From Limisphaerales bacterium (GTDB taxonomy: Bacteria; Verrucomicrobiota; Verrucomicrobiia; Limisphaerales; UBA11358), in the NCBI GenBank assembly GCA_003161635.1, contig PMOA01000041.1, forward strand, positions 18,912 through 72,776: a stretch of 53,865 nucleotides of DNA, written 5' to 3'. Position 1 is the first letter of the stretch; every line of letters begins with the position of its first letter. The notes beneath the pieces were generated by a model. The model was not told the DNA's origin. It ran no database searches and saw only the letters and a list, made by a program, of their open reading frames with translations. The translations under genes and the position numbers were made by a program. Below, piece after piece: positions 9,734-18,984 of the stretch.

Positions 9734-11101
9734 TTGTTGAAATTGGATAATCAAATCATGACACCAAAGCCGCAAACACCGGACATCGGGTCGTTTCTCG
9801 AAACCTTCAGCCGCTTTGAATCGGCGTTGCAGCCGGCGTGGCTGCTGCCGCTGCGCCGGGCGGGCATCGCGCGCTTTGCCGAACTCGGTTTCCCGACGTT
9901 GCAGGACGAAGACTGGCGTTTCACCAACGTGGCGCCGCTGGCCCGGCTGCCGCTCCAACCCGTCGCTGAACCGGCAAACGATGCCGCCGCCAAAGCCGCC
10001 CTGGGAAAATACATATTCGCCCATCTGCCCGGTGCCCGGCTCGTTTTTGTCAATGGACAGTACTTGATGGCGCTCTCGTCCGTGCGTGGATTGCCCGACG
10101 GGGTGAGGGTGTCGAACCTGGCGGCGGCGCTGGTGGCGGATTCCGAATTCATCAAAAGGCAGTTCAGTCTTCACGCCCTGACGAACGACAATGCCTTTGC
10201 GGCGTTGAACCAGGCGTTCTTCACCGACGGCGGATTCGTTCAAGTGCCCGCCGGAGTTTCGGTCGCCGAACCCATCCAGTTTATTTTCATTTCCACCGCC
10301 AAACACGGCGGCGAAACCATCCAGCCGCGCAACCTGATCGTCGCCGGGGCGGACAGCAAGGCAACGGTCATCGAAAGTTACATTTCGACGGATAATGTGG
10401 CGTACTTCACCAACACCATCACCGAAATCGTCGCCGGTGACAACGCCGCGCTGGAGTATGTGAAATTTCAGGACGAAGCCGACGCCGCGTTTCATCTGGC
10501 GACGATTGCTGCACAACTTGGCCGCGCGAGCAACGTGAGCGTCCATTCCTTTGCGCTCGGCGCGAAGCTCTCGCGCACCAACATCCGCACCAAGCTCGCG
10601 GGCGAAGGGCTGGAATGCATTCTCAACGGCCTTTATCTGACACGCGGCGAGCAACTCGCCGACCATCACATGATTGTCGAGCACGCCCAACCGCATTGCG
10701 CCAGCCACGAATATTTCAACGGCATCCTCGACGACAAATCGAAGGGGGTCTTTCACGGGCGGATTCTGGTCCGGGAAATCGCGCAGAAGACCGACGCCAA
10801 GCAGACGAACAAAAACCTGCTGCTATCCGACGACGCAACGGCGGACACCAAGCCGCAACTGGAGATTTACGCCGACGACGTAAAGTGCACGCACGGCGCG
10901 ACGATCGGGCAGTTGAACGACGAATCCATTTTTTACCTGCGTTCGCGCGGCATCGGCACGGACAATGCACGGCGGATGTTGATCCACGCCTTCGCCGGCG
11001 AAATCATTGCGCGGGTGAAGCACGATTCCGTGCGCGAGAAACTGAACAAGCTGGTGTGGGACCGGCTGGAGGCCAATCACCATCTGGCGCAAAAGAATTG
11101 A
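9734..11101 (+). CDS. sufD: Fe-S cluster assembly protein SufD (TTG start with GGAGG, or ATG 9758)
   Basis: C-terminal SufBD core: VFHGRILVREIAQKTDAKQTNKNLLLSDDATADTKPQLEIYADDVKCTHGATIG. Confidence 0.94.
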   Translation: MLKLDNQIMTPKPQTPDIGSFLETFSRFESALQPAWLLPLRRAGIARFAELGFPTLQDEDWRFTNVAPLARLPLQPVAEPANDAAAKAALGKYIFAHLPGARLVFVNGQYLMALSSVRGLPDGVRVSNLAAALVADSEFIKRQFSLHALTNDNAFAALNQAFFTDGGFVQVPAGVSVAEPIQFIFISTAKHGGETIQPRNLIVAGADSKATVIESYISTDNVAYFTNTITEIVAGDNAALEYVKFQDEADAAFHLATIAAQLGRASNVSVHSFALGAKLSRTNIRTKLAGEGLECILNGLYLTRGEQLADHHMIVEHAQPHCASHEYFNGILDDKSKGVFHGRILVREIAQKTDAKQTNKNLLLSDDATADTKPQLEIYADDVKCTHGATIGQLNDESIFYLRSRGIGTDNARRMLIHAFAGEIIARVKHDSVREKLNKLVWDRLEANHHLAQKN

Positions 11102-11119
11102 TTTGAGGAATCGAAATCC

Positions 11120-11575
11120 ATGTTCGAAGACTTAAATGATCTTTATCAGCAGGTCATTCTTGACCACTGTAAGAAACCGCGAAATTTCCACGAGATGCCG
11201 CAGGCGACCTGCTCGGCGCAGGGACACAACCCGCTCTGCGGCGATCGGTTGCAGCTTTTTCTAGCGCTGGACGGCGACACCATCAAGGACATCAGCTTCG
11301 TCGGCTCCGGCTGCTGTATTTCCAAGGCATCAGCCTCGCTGCTCACGGAATTTGCGAAGGGCAAAACGAAGGCGGACGTGGAAAAAATGTTCGGGCAGGT
11401 CCACGAAATGGTCACCACCGGCAACGTCCAGGGCGACGTCGGCAAGCTGGCGGTGTTCGCCGGCGTTTATAAATTTCCCGCGCGGGTGAAATGTGCGATT
11501 CTGTCCTGGCACGCCGTCATGGCGGCGCTCAAAGGCGACGCCAAACCGGTGAGCACGGAAAACGAACAGACCTGA
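11120..11575 (+). CDS. sufU: SufU-type Fe-S scaffold
   Basis: LYQQVILDHCKKPRNF, NPLCGDRLQLFL, FVGSGCCISKASASLL, RVKCAILSWHAV. Confidence 0.95.
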   Translation: MFEDLNDLYQQVILDHCKKPRNFHEMPQATCSAQGHNPLCGDRLQLFLALDGDTIKDISFVGSGCCISKASASLLTEFAKGKTKADVEKMFGQVHEMVTTGNVQGDVGKLAVFAGVYKFPARVKCAILSWHAVMAALKGDAKPVSTENEQT

Positions 11576-11634
11576 TTGATTTCAGCCGCAATTGCGGCGA
11601 AGATATTTGCAGTGATTGATTTAAGAGGCGTTTT

Positions 11635-12189
11635 ATGAATTCCAATGAAGCAAAAATTTTGACCCGCGACGTGGAAGCCTTCGTGGTGCCCGTCGGGACG
11701 AAGGTTACGCTCAAACAGGGCGAGTCGGCGTATATCACGCAATCGCTCGGCGGCAGCCACACCGTCGTCGTCAACGGCAACATGTTCCGCATTGACGGCA
11801 AGGACGCCGACGCGCTCGGGTTTGCCGCGCCGCCCAAACCGGCGGCCGCCGCCGGCAGCGGACCGGTGACGCAGGACGGACTCGAAAAGCAGGTCTGGGA
11901 AGCGCTCAAGACATGTTACGACCCGGAAATCCCCGTCAACATCGTGGACCTCGGCCTGATTTACGATTGCCATCTCACATCCGTGAGCGAAAACAGTTTC
12001 AAGGCCGACGTGAAAATGACTTTGACCGCGCCCGGTTGCGGCATGGGGCCGGCGCTCGCGCAGGATGTGCAAAACAAGTTGATGAACATGGAGCCGATTG
12101 ACGAGGCGAACGTCGAGCTGGTTTGGGACCCGCCGTGGAACCAGAGCATGATGACCGAGGCGGCCAAGCTGCAGCTCGGATTGATGTAG
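11635..12189 (+). CDS. sufT: SufT / MIP18 (DUF59) family Fe-S assembly factor
   Basis: CYDPEIPVNIVDLGLIYDC, MTLTAPGCGMGPALAQDV, ELVWDPPWNQSMMTEAAKLQLGL. Confidence 0.92.
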   Translation: MNSNEAKILTRDVEAFVVPVGTKVTLKQGESAYITQSLGGSHTVVVNGNMFRIDGKDADALGFAAPPKPAAAAGSGPVTQDGLEKQVWEALKTCYDPEIPVNIVDLGLIYDCHLTSVSENSFKADVKMTLTAPGCGMGPALAQDVQNKLMNMEPIDEANVELVWDPPWNQSMMTEAAKLQLGLM

Positions 12190-12272
12190 CGGCGGTCTGT
12201 GACCGTCGCATAAATTGAAACCACGGATAAACACGGATAAAGAATCCAACATGGCTGACACCGCAACCGCAG

Positions 12273-12371
12273 GTTTTGGACTGCGGCGGGAAGCAAAGCG
12301 CCACGCCGCTTTTGGATGTTGTCGCCGCCCGCAAAGCGGTGTCGCCGCTGCGCTCTGCCACCGCACTCCAA
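12273..12371. repeat. Palindromic element immediately upstream of sufS
   Basis: ttttggactgcggcgggaagc ... gctctgccaccgcactccaaa, imperfect inverted ends. Confidence 0.75.
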
Positions 12372-12378
12372 ATTTTCG

Positions 12379-13617
12379 ATGAAGATGGCAAAGACAATTG
12401 ACTGGCCCTCCTTGCGCGCCGACTTCCCCATCCTCGACCAGCAGGTCCACGGGAAACCGCTGATTTACTTCGACAACGCCGCGACGTCGCAAAAACCGCG
12501 CGCGGTGATTGACGCATTGGTGCATTACTACGAACACGACAACGCCAACGTCCATCGCGGCATCCACGAACTGAGTAATCGCGCCACGGCGGGTTACGAA
12601 GCGGCGCGGACGCGCGCGGCCAGATTCATCAATGCCCGCAACGCCGATGAAATCATTTTTACGCGCGGCACGACCGAGGGCATCAACCTAGTCGCGAGTT
12701 CCTGGGGTGCGAAGAATCTCAAGTCCGGCGACGTGATTTTGCTCACGGAAATGGAGCACCACAGCAATCTTGTGCCGTGGCAATTGCTCGCCCAACGCAC
12801 GGGCGCAAAGCTGGCGTATGTACCCGTCACCGGGGATGAAGGACTGCTCGACTTGAGCAAGCTGGATTCATTGCTGACAAAGCAGGTCAAGCTGTTCGCG
12901 ATGGTCCACATCTCGAACTCGATGGGCACCGTGAATCCGGTCGCCGACCTTTGCGCCCGCGCGCGCAAGCTGGGCATCACGACACTTGTGGACGCCGCGC
13001 AAAGCGCCGGGCATTGTCCCGTGGACGTGCAAGCCATCGGCTGCGATTTCCTCGCGTTCTCGGGCCACAAAATCTGCGGACCGACCGGCATCGGCGTGCT
13101 TTGGGGCCGTCAGGAATTGCTCGACGCCATGCCGCCGTATCAGGGCGGCGGCGAAATGATTTTGTCGGTCGAATATCAAAAGACCGAGTTCAAGAAGGCA
13201 CCGCACCGTTTCGAGGCCGGCACGCCGGACATTTCCGGCCCGATTGGTTTGCATGCGGCAATGGATTACCTCGACGCCATCGGCCGCGAAAACATCTGGA
13301 AGCACGACCAGGAACTGGCGACCTACGCTTACGAAAAACTGGCCGCGCTGAAAAACATCCGTCTGTTCGGCCCGAAAACCGGCCGTGCCGGGCTGGTGAG
13401 TTTCCTGATCAAGGACGTTCATGCGCACGACGTGGTGACGCTGGCGGACCAGGCGGGCGTGGCGTTGCGTGGCGGGCACCATTGCACCCAGCCGCTCATG
13501 CACAAGCTCGGCGTGGAATCCACCGCCCGCGCCAGCTTCTATTTCTACAACACCAAAGCCGAGGTGGACCGATTTGTGGAAGTAGTGAAGGAAATCCAGA
13601 AATTTTTTGGCCAATGA
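12379..13617 (+). CDS. sufS: Cysteine desulfurase SufS
   Basis: YFDNAATSQKPRAVIDAL, TRGTTEGINLVASSWG, EMEHHSNLVPWQLL, LAFSGHKICGPTGIGVLWG, RGGHHCTQPLM. Confidence 0.97.
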   Translation: MKMAKTIDWPSLRADFPILDQQVHGKPLIYFDNAATSQKPRAVIDALVHYYEHDNANVHRGIHELSNRATAGYEAARTRAARFINARNADEIIFTRGTTEGINLVASSWGAKNLKSGDVILLTEMEHHSNLVPWQLLAQRTGAKLAYVPVTGDEGLLDLSKLDSLLTKQVKLFAMVHISNSMGTVNPVADLCARARKLGITTLVDAAQSAGHCPVDVQAIGCDFLAFSGHKICGPTGIGVLWGRQELLDAMPPYQGGGEMILSVEYQKTEFKKAPHRFEAGTPDISGPIGLHAAMDYLDAIGRENIWKHDQELATYAYEKLAALKNIRLFGPKTGRAGLVSFLIKDVHAHDVVTLADQAGVALRGGHHCTQPLMHKLGVESTARASFYFYNTKAEVDRFVEVVKEIQKFFGQ

Positions 13618-14267
13618 ATGCTCGATACCAAGAATGGTTGAAGCATGTCTTTGATCATGAGGTCAAAGATCCGCAATGGTATTTTGATGCTGACGCGTCT
13701 GAATTTGAAGCTTCGCCAATCGAAATAACTGAATTGATTGGTCAAACATTTCTTCGAGCTGGCAAAGATTTGACAGAATACACGGACGCAAAAGTTGACC
13801 AAGGAATCTGGTATTTCGTCAGTTCATCATCAGGGGCGGATTTCATGTTTGCGCTTAAATCTTCAGAAGTCACTTTGACGAAACGCTTGGAAACAATTGG
13901 AAACATTTTCTATTTGTATTCGGACTGCTTCGCTAAACGTTGTGCCGAATCTCTCGGACATTTATCCGAAGAAGGTTTAGCTCTTAATTCAAGTTGTTAT
14001 ATGTTTTGGGATATTTGCCCAATCACCTACTTAAAGGACGCGCCAGATAGTAAAGAAATGCAGGATGCAGTTTTGAATGTTCTTGAGAAAACCCTGACGA
14101 TTGAGCACAGAGCTTGTCGTGAAGGCGCGTTTCACGGTTTAGGCGAAATGGCTTACACTTGCCCTGAACGAGTGCGTGAGATTATTGATGGATTCTTGAG
14201 CAAAGCGAAATTGGACGAGAAACTCTTGGCTTATGCGCTCAAGGCGCGAGAAGGAAATGTTCTTTAG
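13614..14267 (+). CDS. Hypothetical protein (217 aa), ATGA-overlapping sufS
   Basis: Continuous ORF starting inside the sufS stop (ATGA). Confidence 0.65.
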   Translation: MNARYQEWLKHVFDHEVKDPQWYFDADASEFEASPIEITELIGQTFLRAGKDLTEYTDAKVDQGIWYFVSSSSGADFMFALKSSEVTLTKRLETIGNIFYLYSDCFAKRCAESLGHLSEEGLALNSSCYMFWDICPITYLKDAPDSKEMQDAVLNVLEKTLTIEHRACREGAFHGLGEMAYTCPERVREIIDGFLSKAKLDEKLLAYALKAREGNVL

Positions 14268-14270
14268 TTT

Positions 14271-14588
14271 TCAGGAAATTTCCAGCCAAACTTTGATTGC
14301 CTGAAGTATTGTTTCCATCTGCGATTGATTCAGTGTGCCGAGCCGTCGCACCAGCACTGAACCGGGAATGTGACGCAATCCTTGCGCGTCGAACGCGCCG
14401 CTTTCCAGCCACAGAACATTTACCGTCACTTCAAATCTTCCGCCGCGCAAGGCCGTCGTGTGCGGCACGATGGCAAAAAGCGCGCGTTCGTCGTCGCGAA
14501 AGGGTGTGTTGAAGATGACGGCCGGACGCACTTTGGCGATCATGCCCAAGTCCACAAGCCAGACTTCACCGCGCCGGGCGTTTGGCAT
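14271..14588 (-). CDS. MazF/PemK-like toxin
   Basis: RRGEVWLVDLGMIAKVRPAVIFNT...FAIVPHTTALRGGRFEV...RHIPGSVLVRRLGTL. Confidence 0.88.
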   Translation of the reverse strand: MPNARRGEVWLVDLGMIAKVRPAVIFNTPFRDDERALFAIVPHTTALRGGRFEVTVNVLWLESGAFDAQGLRHIPGSVLVRRLGTLNQSQMETILQAIKVWLEIS

Positions 14589-14793
14589 GTTTGGCCTCAG
14601 CTTTGTCGTAGGCTTGGAAGGCTTCGTCGGCGGAAGCAATCAGATCCGCTTCCGTCTCGACGCCGCAAGTGTCGTCGTAAATAATCCCACTGCCGCGCTG
14701 GCGGAACTGATTGTGAACGGCCCGTTCGACCCGCCCGAGTTCCTCGGCGGTTAATTTCGGCAACACGGCCTCAATTTCAGCAATCGTGCTCAC
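14566..14793 (-). CDS. Cognate antitoxin-like protein
   Basis: Small ORF overlapping the upstream end of the MazF-like gene; MSTIAEIEAVLPKLTAEELGRVERAVH. Confidence 0.75.
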   Translation of the reverse strand: MSTIAEIEAVLPKLTAEELGRVERAVHNQFRQRGSGIIYDDTCGVETEADLIASADEAFQAYDKAEAKHAKRPAR

Positions 14794-14910
14794 GCCGACA
14801 AGATAATCGCGAACGAATCAGGCGTCAACGGCGGTCGTTTGACTTTTTCGCAAAGTTTGGGTCTCGTGGAGCTCGATCCTCCGACAGATTTGGGCGTCAC
14901 GGCGGACGGT

Positions 14911-15930
14911 TTATTCGCGTCCCGCCGCGGTGATGAACGGCTTCAATTCCTTCATCAGCTTGGCGAACATGTCGAACGACATCTGTTGCGCGCCGTCGCT
15001 CCAGGCTTCCGCCGGGTTGGGATGCACTTCAATCAACAACGCGTCCGCGCCCATGGCCACCGCGCCTTTGCACATCGCCGCCACCAGGTCCGCGCGCCCG
15101 GCGCCCTGGCTCGGGTCAATCACGATCGGGCAGTGCGATTCGCGCTTGATGATGGGAATGGTCGAGAGGTCCAGCGTGTTGCGCGTGTAGGTCTCGAACG
15201 TGCGGATGCCGCGTTCGCAGAACAGGAGATTCGGATTTTCGTTGGCGAGAACGTATTCGCCCGCGAGCAGCCACTCCTCGATTTTCATCGAAAGGCCGCG
15301 CTTGAGCAGGACGGGTTTGCCGGTCTTTGCGGCAGCAATCAGAAGTTGGAAGTTCTGCGAATTGCGCGCGCCGATCTGGATGATGTCCGTGTATTCGGCC
15401 ACCATTTCGGCGTGGTTTTCGGAGAGCAGTTCGGTGATGACGGCCAGCCCGGTGACGCGTCGCGCCTTGTCGAGCAGCTTCAAGCCCTTCTCGCCCAGTC
15501 CCTGGAATTCGTAGGGTGACGTGCGCGGCTTGAACGCCCCACCGCGCAGGAAGGTCGCGCCGGCGGCCTTCACCGCCTCGGCGGTCTGGAGCAGTTGTTT
15601 CTCGCTTTCGACCGAGCACGGCCCGGCCATGACGTGGAATTGTTTGCCGCCGATGACGTGTTCGCGGACGCGGATGGTGGAGTTGGCCGGATGCGCCTCG
15701 CGGCTGATGAGCTTGTAGCGCTTCTGGATGGGCGTGACGCTTTCGACCGCGCGCGGGAATTGTGTGACCAGCGTTTCGAGGTTGGCGTGGGTGAGTTCGT
15801 CGCCGATGGCGCCGATGACGGTGCGCGCCACGCCGCGCATGACGTGGGGGATGTAGCCGAGTTTGCGGATTTCCTTGAGGACGGCCTGCTCCTCCTTCCT
15901 CGAAATCCGGGGTTTAAGCACGATGATCAT
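14911..15930 (-). CDS. aroF: 3-deoxy-7-phosphoheptulonate (DAHP) synthase
   Basis: N-terminal ferredoxin-like domain; FHVMAGPCSVESEKQLLQTAEAVK, LRGGAFKPRTSPYEFQGLGEKGL, VIDPSQGAGRADLV. Confidence 0.96.
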   Translation of the reverse strand: MIIVLKPRISRKEEQAVLKEIRKLGYIPHVMRGVARTVIGAIGDELTHANLETLVTQFPRAVESVTPIQKRYKLISREAHPANSTIRVREHVIGGKQFHVMAGPCSVESEKQLLQTAEAVKAAGATFLRGGAFKPRTSPYEFQGLGEKGLKLLDKARRVTGLAVITELLSENHAEMVAEYTDIIQIGARNSQNFQLLIAAAKTGKPVLLKRGLSMKIEEWLLAGEYVLANENPNLLFCERGIRTFETYTRNTLDLSTIPIIKRESHCPIVIDPSQGAGRADLVAAMCKGAVAMGADALLIEVHPNPAEAWSDGAQQMSFDMFAKLMKELKPFITAAGRE

Positions 15931-15960
15931 GGGTTGTTTACGGGTTGGCCGAAGGTTGCC

Positions 15961-15999
15961 AAAACAAAAACGCCGCAGGCGTCCTGGCGACCTGCGGCG
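15961..15999 (-). terminator. Intrinsic terminator (attenuator) between leader peptide and aroF
   Basis: Minus strand cgccgcagg-tcgccaggacg-cctgcggcg followed by tttttgtttt. Confidence 0.85.
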
Positions 16000-16017
16000 A
16001 TTGGTTTGGTTAAAGTT

Positions 16018-16092
16018 CTATCGCAGCCGCAAGTGCGCGCCTACCGGCCAAAACCAATAAAAGAAATACTGGCTGCTGGCTGCGTTGTTCAC
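16018..16092 (-). CDS. aroF leader peptide (24 aa from GTG; in-frame GTG also at 16107)
   Basis: GTG AAC AAC GCA GCC AGC AGC CAG TAT TTC TTT TAT TGG TTT TGG CCG GTA GGC GCG CAC TTG CGG CTG CGA TAG = MNNAASSQYFFYWFWPVGAHLRLR*; seven consecutive aromatic codons. Confidence 0.85.
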   Translation of the reverse strand: MNNAASSQYFFYWFWPVGAHLRLR

Positions 16093-16181
16093 TTGTGTAC
16101 TATTCACGAGGCAAAGGTAGCAGAACCGTACCCGCCGTCAAGCTTGGCGGCGGCGCCTGCGGGCGGGGGATGGTTTACCTT

Positions 16182-16251
16182 CGGAGGGCGGAGTGCCACG
16201 ACGCCCCAATCACCCTTCCAAATTCAGGGGCTCGCAGAGCTCGCCCCTCCG
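16182..16251. repeat. Palindromic element (cggaggggcgag family)
   Basis: cggagggcggagtgccacgacgcccca ... ggggctcgcagagctcgcccctccg. Confidence 0.75.
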
Positions 16252-16258
16252 AACAAAA

Positions 16259-17368
16259 TCAGACGTTGAATTTGAATAGTAATACGTCGCCGTCCTTGAC
16301 GACGTAATCGCGGCCTTCGATGCGATAGTGGCCGGTTTCACGGGCGTGGCCAACCGAGCCGCACTTCACCAGATCATCCCAGTTCACCGTCTCCGCCTTG
16401 ATGAACCCGCGTTCGAAGTCGGTGTGAATGGTGCCGGCGGCCTTCACGGCCGTGTCCCCGGCGTGAATCGTCCACGCGCGGACCTCCTTTTCGTTGAAGG
16501 TGAAAAACGTCCGCAAGCCGAGCACGTGATACGCAGCCCGAATGAGCTGGCCGGCGCCGGATTCGGCAACGCCGAGTTCCTTCAAAAATTCCTTCGCTTC
16601 GTCCGGCGACAAATCAACGAGGTCGCTTTCAATCTGCGCGCTGACGACGACGGCTTCGCACGCGAGATGTGTCTTCACGTAGTCGCGCACTTTTTGGACG
16701 AATGGATTGTCGTCCGCGGTGGCGAGGTCGGATTCCTTGACGTTGCAGACGAAGACGGTTGGTTTGTCGGTCAGGAGGAAGAAAGTCCGCACGATTGACT
16801 TTTCCTCCGGCGCCAGCGGGAGCGCGAGCATGTTGGCCGGTTTGCCCGTGTCCAGATGGGCGCCAATCTTTTCCAGCAGGTGCTCCTCCAGCTGCGCGTG
16901 TTTGTCCCCGCGTTTCACGTCCTTGGCAATTTTTTCCCGCCGCTTTTTGACCGCCTCGATGTCGGCCAGCACCAGTTCGGTGGTGACGATTTCGATGTCG
17001 CGCACGGGATCCACACTGCCCGTGACGTGGACGATGTCGGGATCCTCGAAGCAGCGGACGACATGCAGGATGGCGTCCACCTCGCGGATGTGGCTCAAAA
17101 ATTTGTTGCCCAGGCCTTCGCCGTGCGATGAGCCTTTCACCAAGCCGGCGATGTCCACGAATTCAATCGTCGTGGGGATGAGGGTCTGCGTTTTCGCGAT
17201 TTTGGCAAGCGGTTCGAGCCTCGGTTCCGGCACGGTGACCACGCCGAGGTTCGGTTCGATGGTGCAGAAGGGATAATTCTCCGCCGGCGCCTTGTGCGAA
17301 CGGGTGACGGCGTTGAAAAACGTGGATTTCCCGACGTTGGGCAGACCGACGATTCCAGCTTTTAACAT
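16259..17368 (-). CDS. ychF: YchF/Obg-like GTPase/ATPase
   Basis: MLKAGIVGLPNVGKSTFFNAVTRS, FVDIAGLVKGSSHGEGLGNKFLSHIREVDAILHVVRCF; TGS domain at C-terminus. Confidence 0.97.
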   Translation of the reverse strand: MLKAGIVGLPNVGKSTFFNAVTRSHKAPAENYPFCTIEPNLGVVTVPEPRLEPLAKIAKTQTLIPTTIEFVDIAGLVKGSSHGEGLGNKFLSHIREVDAILHVVRCFEDPDIVHVTGSVDPVRDIEIVTTELVLADIEAVKKRREKIAKDVKRGDKHAQLEEHLLEKIGAHLDTGKPANMLALPLAPEEKSIVRTFFLLTDKPTVFVCNVKESDLATADDNPFVQKVRDYVKTHLACEAVVVSAQIESDLVDLSPDEAKEFLKELGVAESGAGQLIRAAYHVLGLRTFFTFNEKEVRAWTIHAGDTAVKAAGTIHTDFERGFIKAETVNWDDLVKCGSVGHARETGHYRIEGRDYVVKDGDVLLFKFNV

Positions 17369-17403
17369 GGTTTGATTATGGAAAAATTTTCGCGCGCCGG
17401 CGT

Positions 17404-18120
17404 TCAAATTCCATGTCTATGCCGCGCCAACTGCAACGCGAGGAGCACACCGTTAATCAATCCCAGTACAATCAGGCAAACACCGGAAAAATGTTCCATG
17501 CGCAGGAGCGTCCGCTCGCTCAACCGCCCCTGGCCGCGCGACGACAGCCAGCTCAACGCAAAAAACCACAGGTTCGCGCCCAGCGCGACGCCGGTAATGA
17601 ACGTCGCTTTGGCGGCGATGGTGTCCTCCACCCACTCGTAGGAGGTGAAATAGGGTTCGTGCGACATGAAGTAGGCGGCCGCCACGATCCAGAACAGGAG
17701 CACGCCGAGGTTGCCCAGCACGCGCACGAAGCCCGTCATGAACGCCGAGTGCGGATGCAGTTTTTCACCGATGCGTTGTTCAATCCGGCTGGCTGCCGCG
17801 CCGAGTTCCGTGGGCGCGGTCACCGTTTTCGCCAAAAGAAATTTTGCGCCGAGAAACAGCATGAAGACGAAGGTGAACACCTCCATCAAGGTTTTGATGA
17901 TGCGGATCTTAAAGAACGACGAAAATCCGGTGAAGGCAATCGTGCAGTAAATCACATCCATCGTTGCCGCGCCGAGCCCGACCAGCACGGCCCGCAGGAA
18001 ACCACGCCGCGTGCCTTCGTTGATGATGGTGAGATTCACGGGACCAACGGGTATCGAGAGCAGCATTCCGCTGAGGAAGCCCGTCAGGGCAGAAAGTAAA
18101 ATGGGCGGCAGTTCCGGCAT
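17404..18120 (-). CDS. LysE family translocator
   Basis: FLSGMLLSIPVGPVNLTIINEGTRRGFLRAVLVGLGAATMDVIY; multi-TM. Confidence 0.85.
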   Translation of the reverse strand: MPELPPILLSALTGFLSGMLLSIPVGPVNLTIINEGTRRGFLRAVLVGLGAATMDVIYCTIAFTGFSSFFKIRIIKTLMEVFTFVFMLFLGAKFLLAKTVTAPTELGAAASRIEQRIGEKLHPHSAFMTGFVRVLGNLGVLLFWIVAAAYFMSHEPYFTSYEWVEDTIAAKATFITGVALGANLWFFALSWLSSRGQGRLSERTLLRMEHFSGVCLIVLGLINGVLLALQLARHRHGI

Positions 18121-18123
18121 GGC

Positions 18124-18981
18124 TTATTGCCCCACTTCCGGTTCGTCCTCGTCTTCCTCTTCAATTTCCCGGCGCCAGGCGCGCGAGATGCGCGGCCGTA
18201 CAAAGCCGTAAATCAAATACGCCGTGAAAAACAGCGGCAGAATGAACACCAGGATTTTTTCCCGCAAAATGACTACACAGCCGACAAACAAAATCGCCAC
18301 CAGCGTCTTGGTGAATGTCCGCGTCGCGCGCAAATTAAGTGATTTGAAACTCGGATACCGCACCTGGCTGACCATCATCCACGATAAAAACAGCAGCAGC
18401 ACCGGCAGCAGAAACCGCCATTTGCCTTTGGGGAAATCCTTTTCCTCCACCCACATGATGAAGAGCGTCAGCGACGCCACCAAGGCCGCCGCCGAGGGAA
18501 TGGGAAAGCCGACAAATTCCCGACCGCTGCCACCCGGGTGCGTGGACAGCACATTGAACCGCGCCAGGCGAAAGGCGCCGCAGATCAGGTAAATGGAGGC
18601 GATGAACCAGCCGAGTTCCGGATGTTCGGGAAACACATCGCGCAGCACGATCCGGTGCACCAGAAACGCCGGTGCGACGCCGAACGAAATCAAATCCGCC
18701 AGCGAATCGAATTCGCGCCCGAACGGACTTTCCGCGCCACCCCAACGCGCCACGCGCCCGTCGAACAAATCGCAAACACACGCGAACAAAATGAATATGA
18801 GGGCAAGGTAAATCTGGCTGACATAATTATCGCCCAGCGGGTCGGCCTCGACGATTTTGGTCAGCGCCACAAAGCCGCAGAACAGATTGCCCGCCGTCAG
18901 CAGGTTCGGCAGAAAATAAATTTTCAACCGGCTTTCGTCCGAATCGTCGGGTAGTGGTGGTTGGATAACAGGCGCAGTCAT
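18124..18981 (-). CDS. pssA: CDP-diacylglycerol--serine O-phosphatidyltransferase
   Basis: CDP-alcohol phosphatidyltransferase motif: CDLFDGRVARWGGAESPFGREFDSLADLISFGVAPA. Confidence 0.95.
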   Translation of the reverse strand: MTAPVIQPPLPDDSDESRLKIYFLPNLLTAGNLFCGFVALTKIVEADPLGDNYVSQIYLALIFILFACVCDLFDGRVARWGGAESPFGREFDSLADLISFGVAPAFLVHRIVLRDVFPEHPELGWFIASIYLICGAFRLARFNVLSTHPGGSGREFVGFPIPSAAALVASLTLFIMWVEEKDFPKGKWRFLLPVLLLFLSWMMVSQVRYPSFKSLNLRATRTFTKTLVAILFVGCVVILREKILVFILPLFFTAYLIYGFVRPRISRAWRREIEEEDEDEPEVGQ

Positions 18982-18984
18982 AAA

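Noticed and set aside
9422-10756. 444-aa minus-strand ORF over sufD and the upstream palindromes
   Set aside because: Shadow of sufD; its C-terminus is simply translation of the repeat element.
15961-16107. T-box riboswitch upstream of aroF
   Set aside because: No specifier loop/T-box consensus (TGGNACCGCG-like) recognised; the aromatic codon run fits leader-peptide attenuation better.
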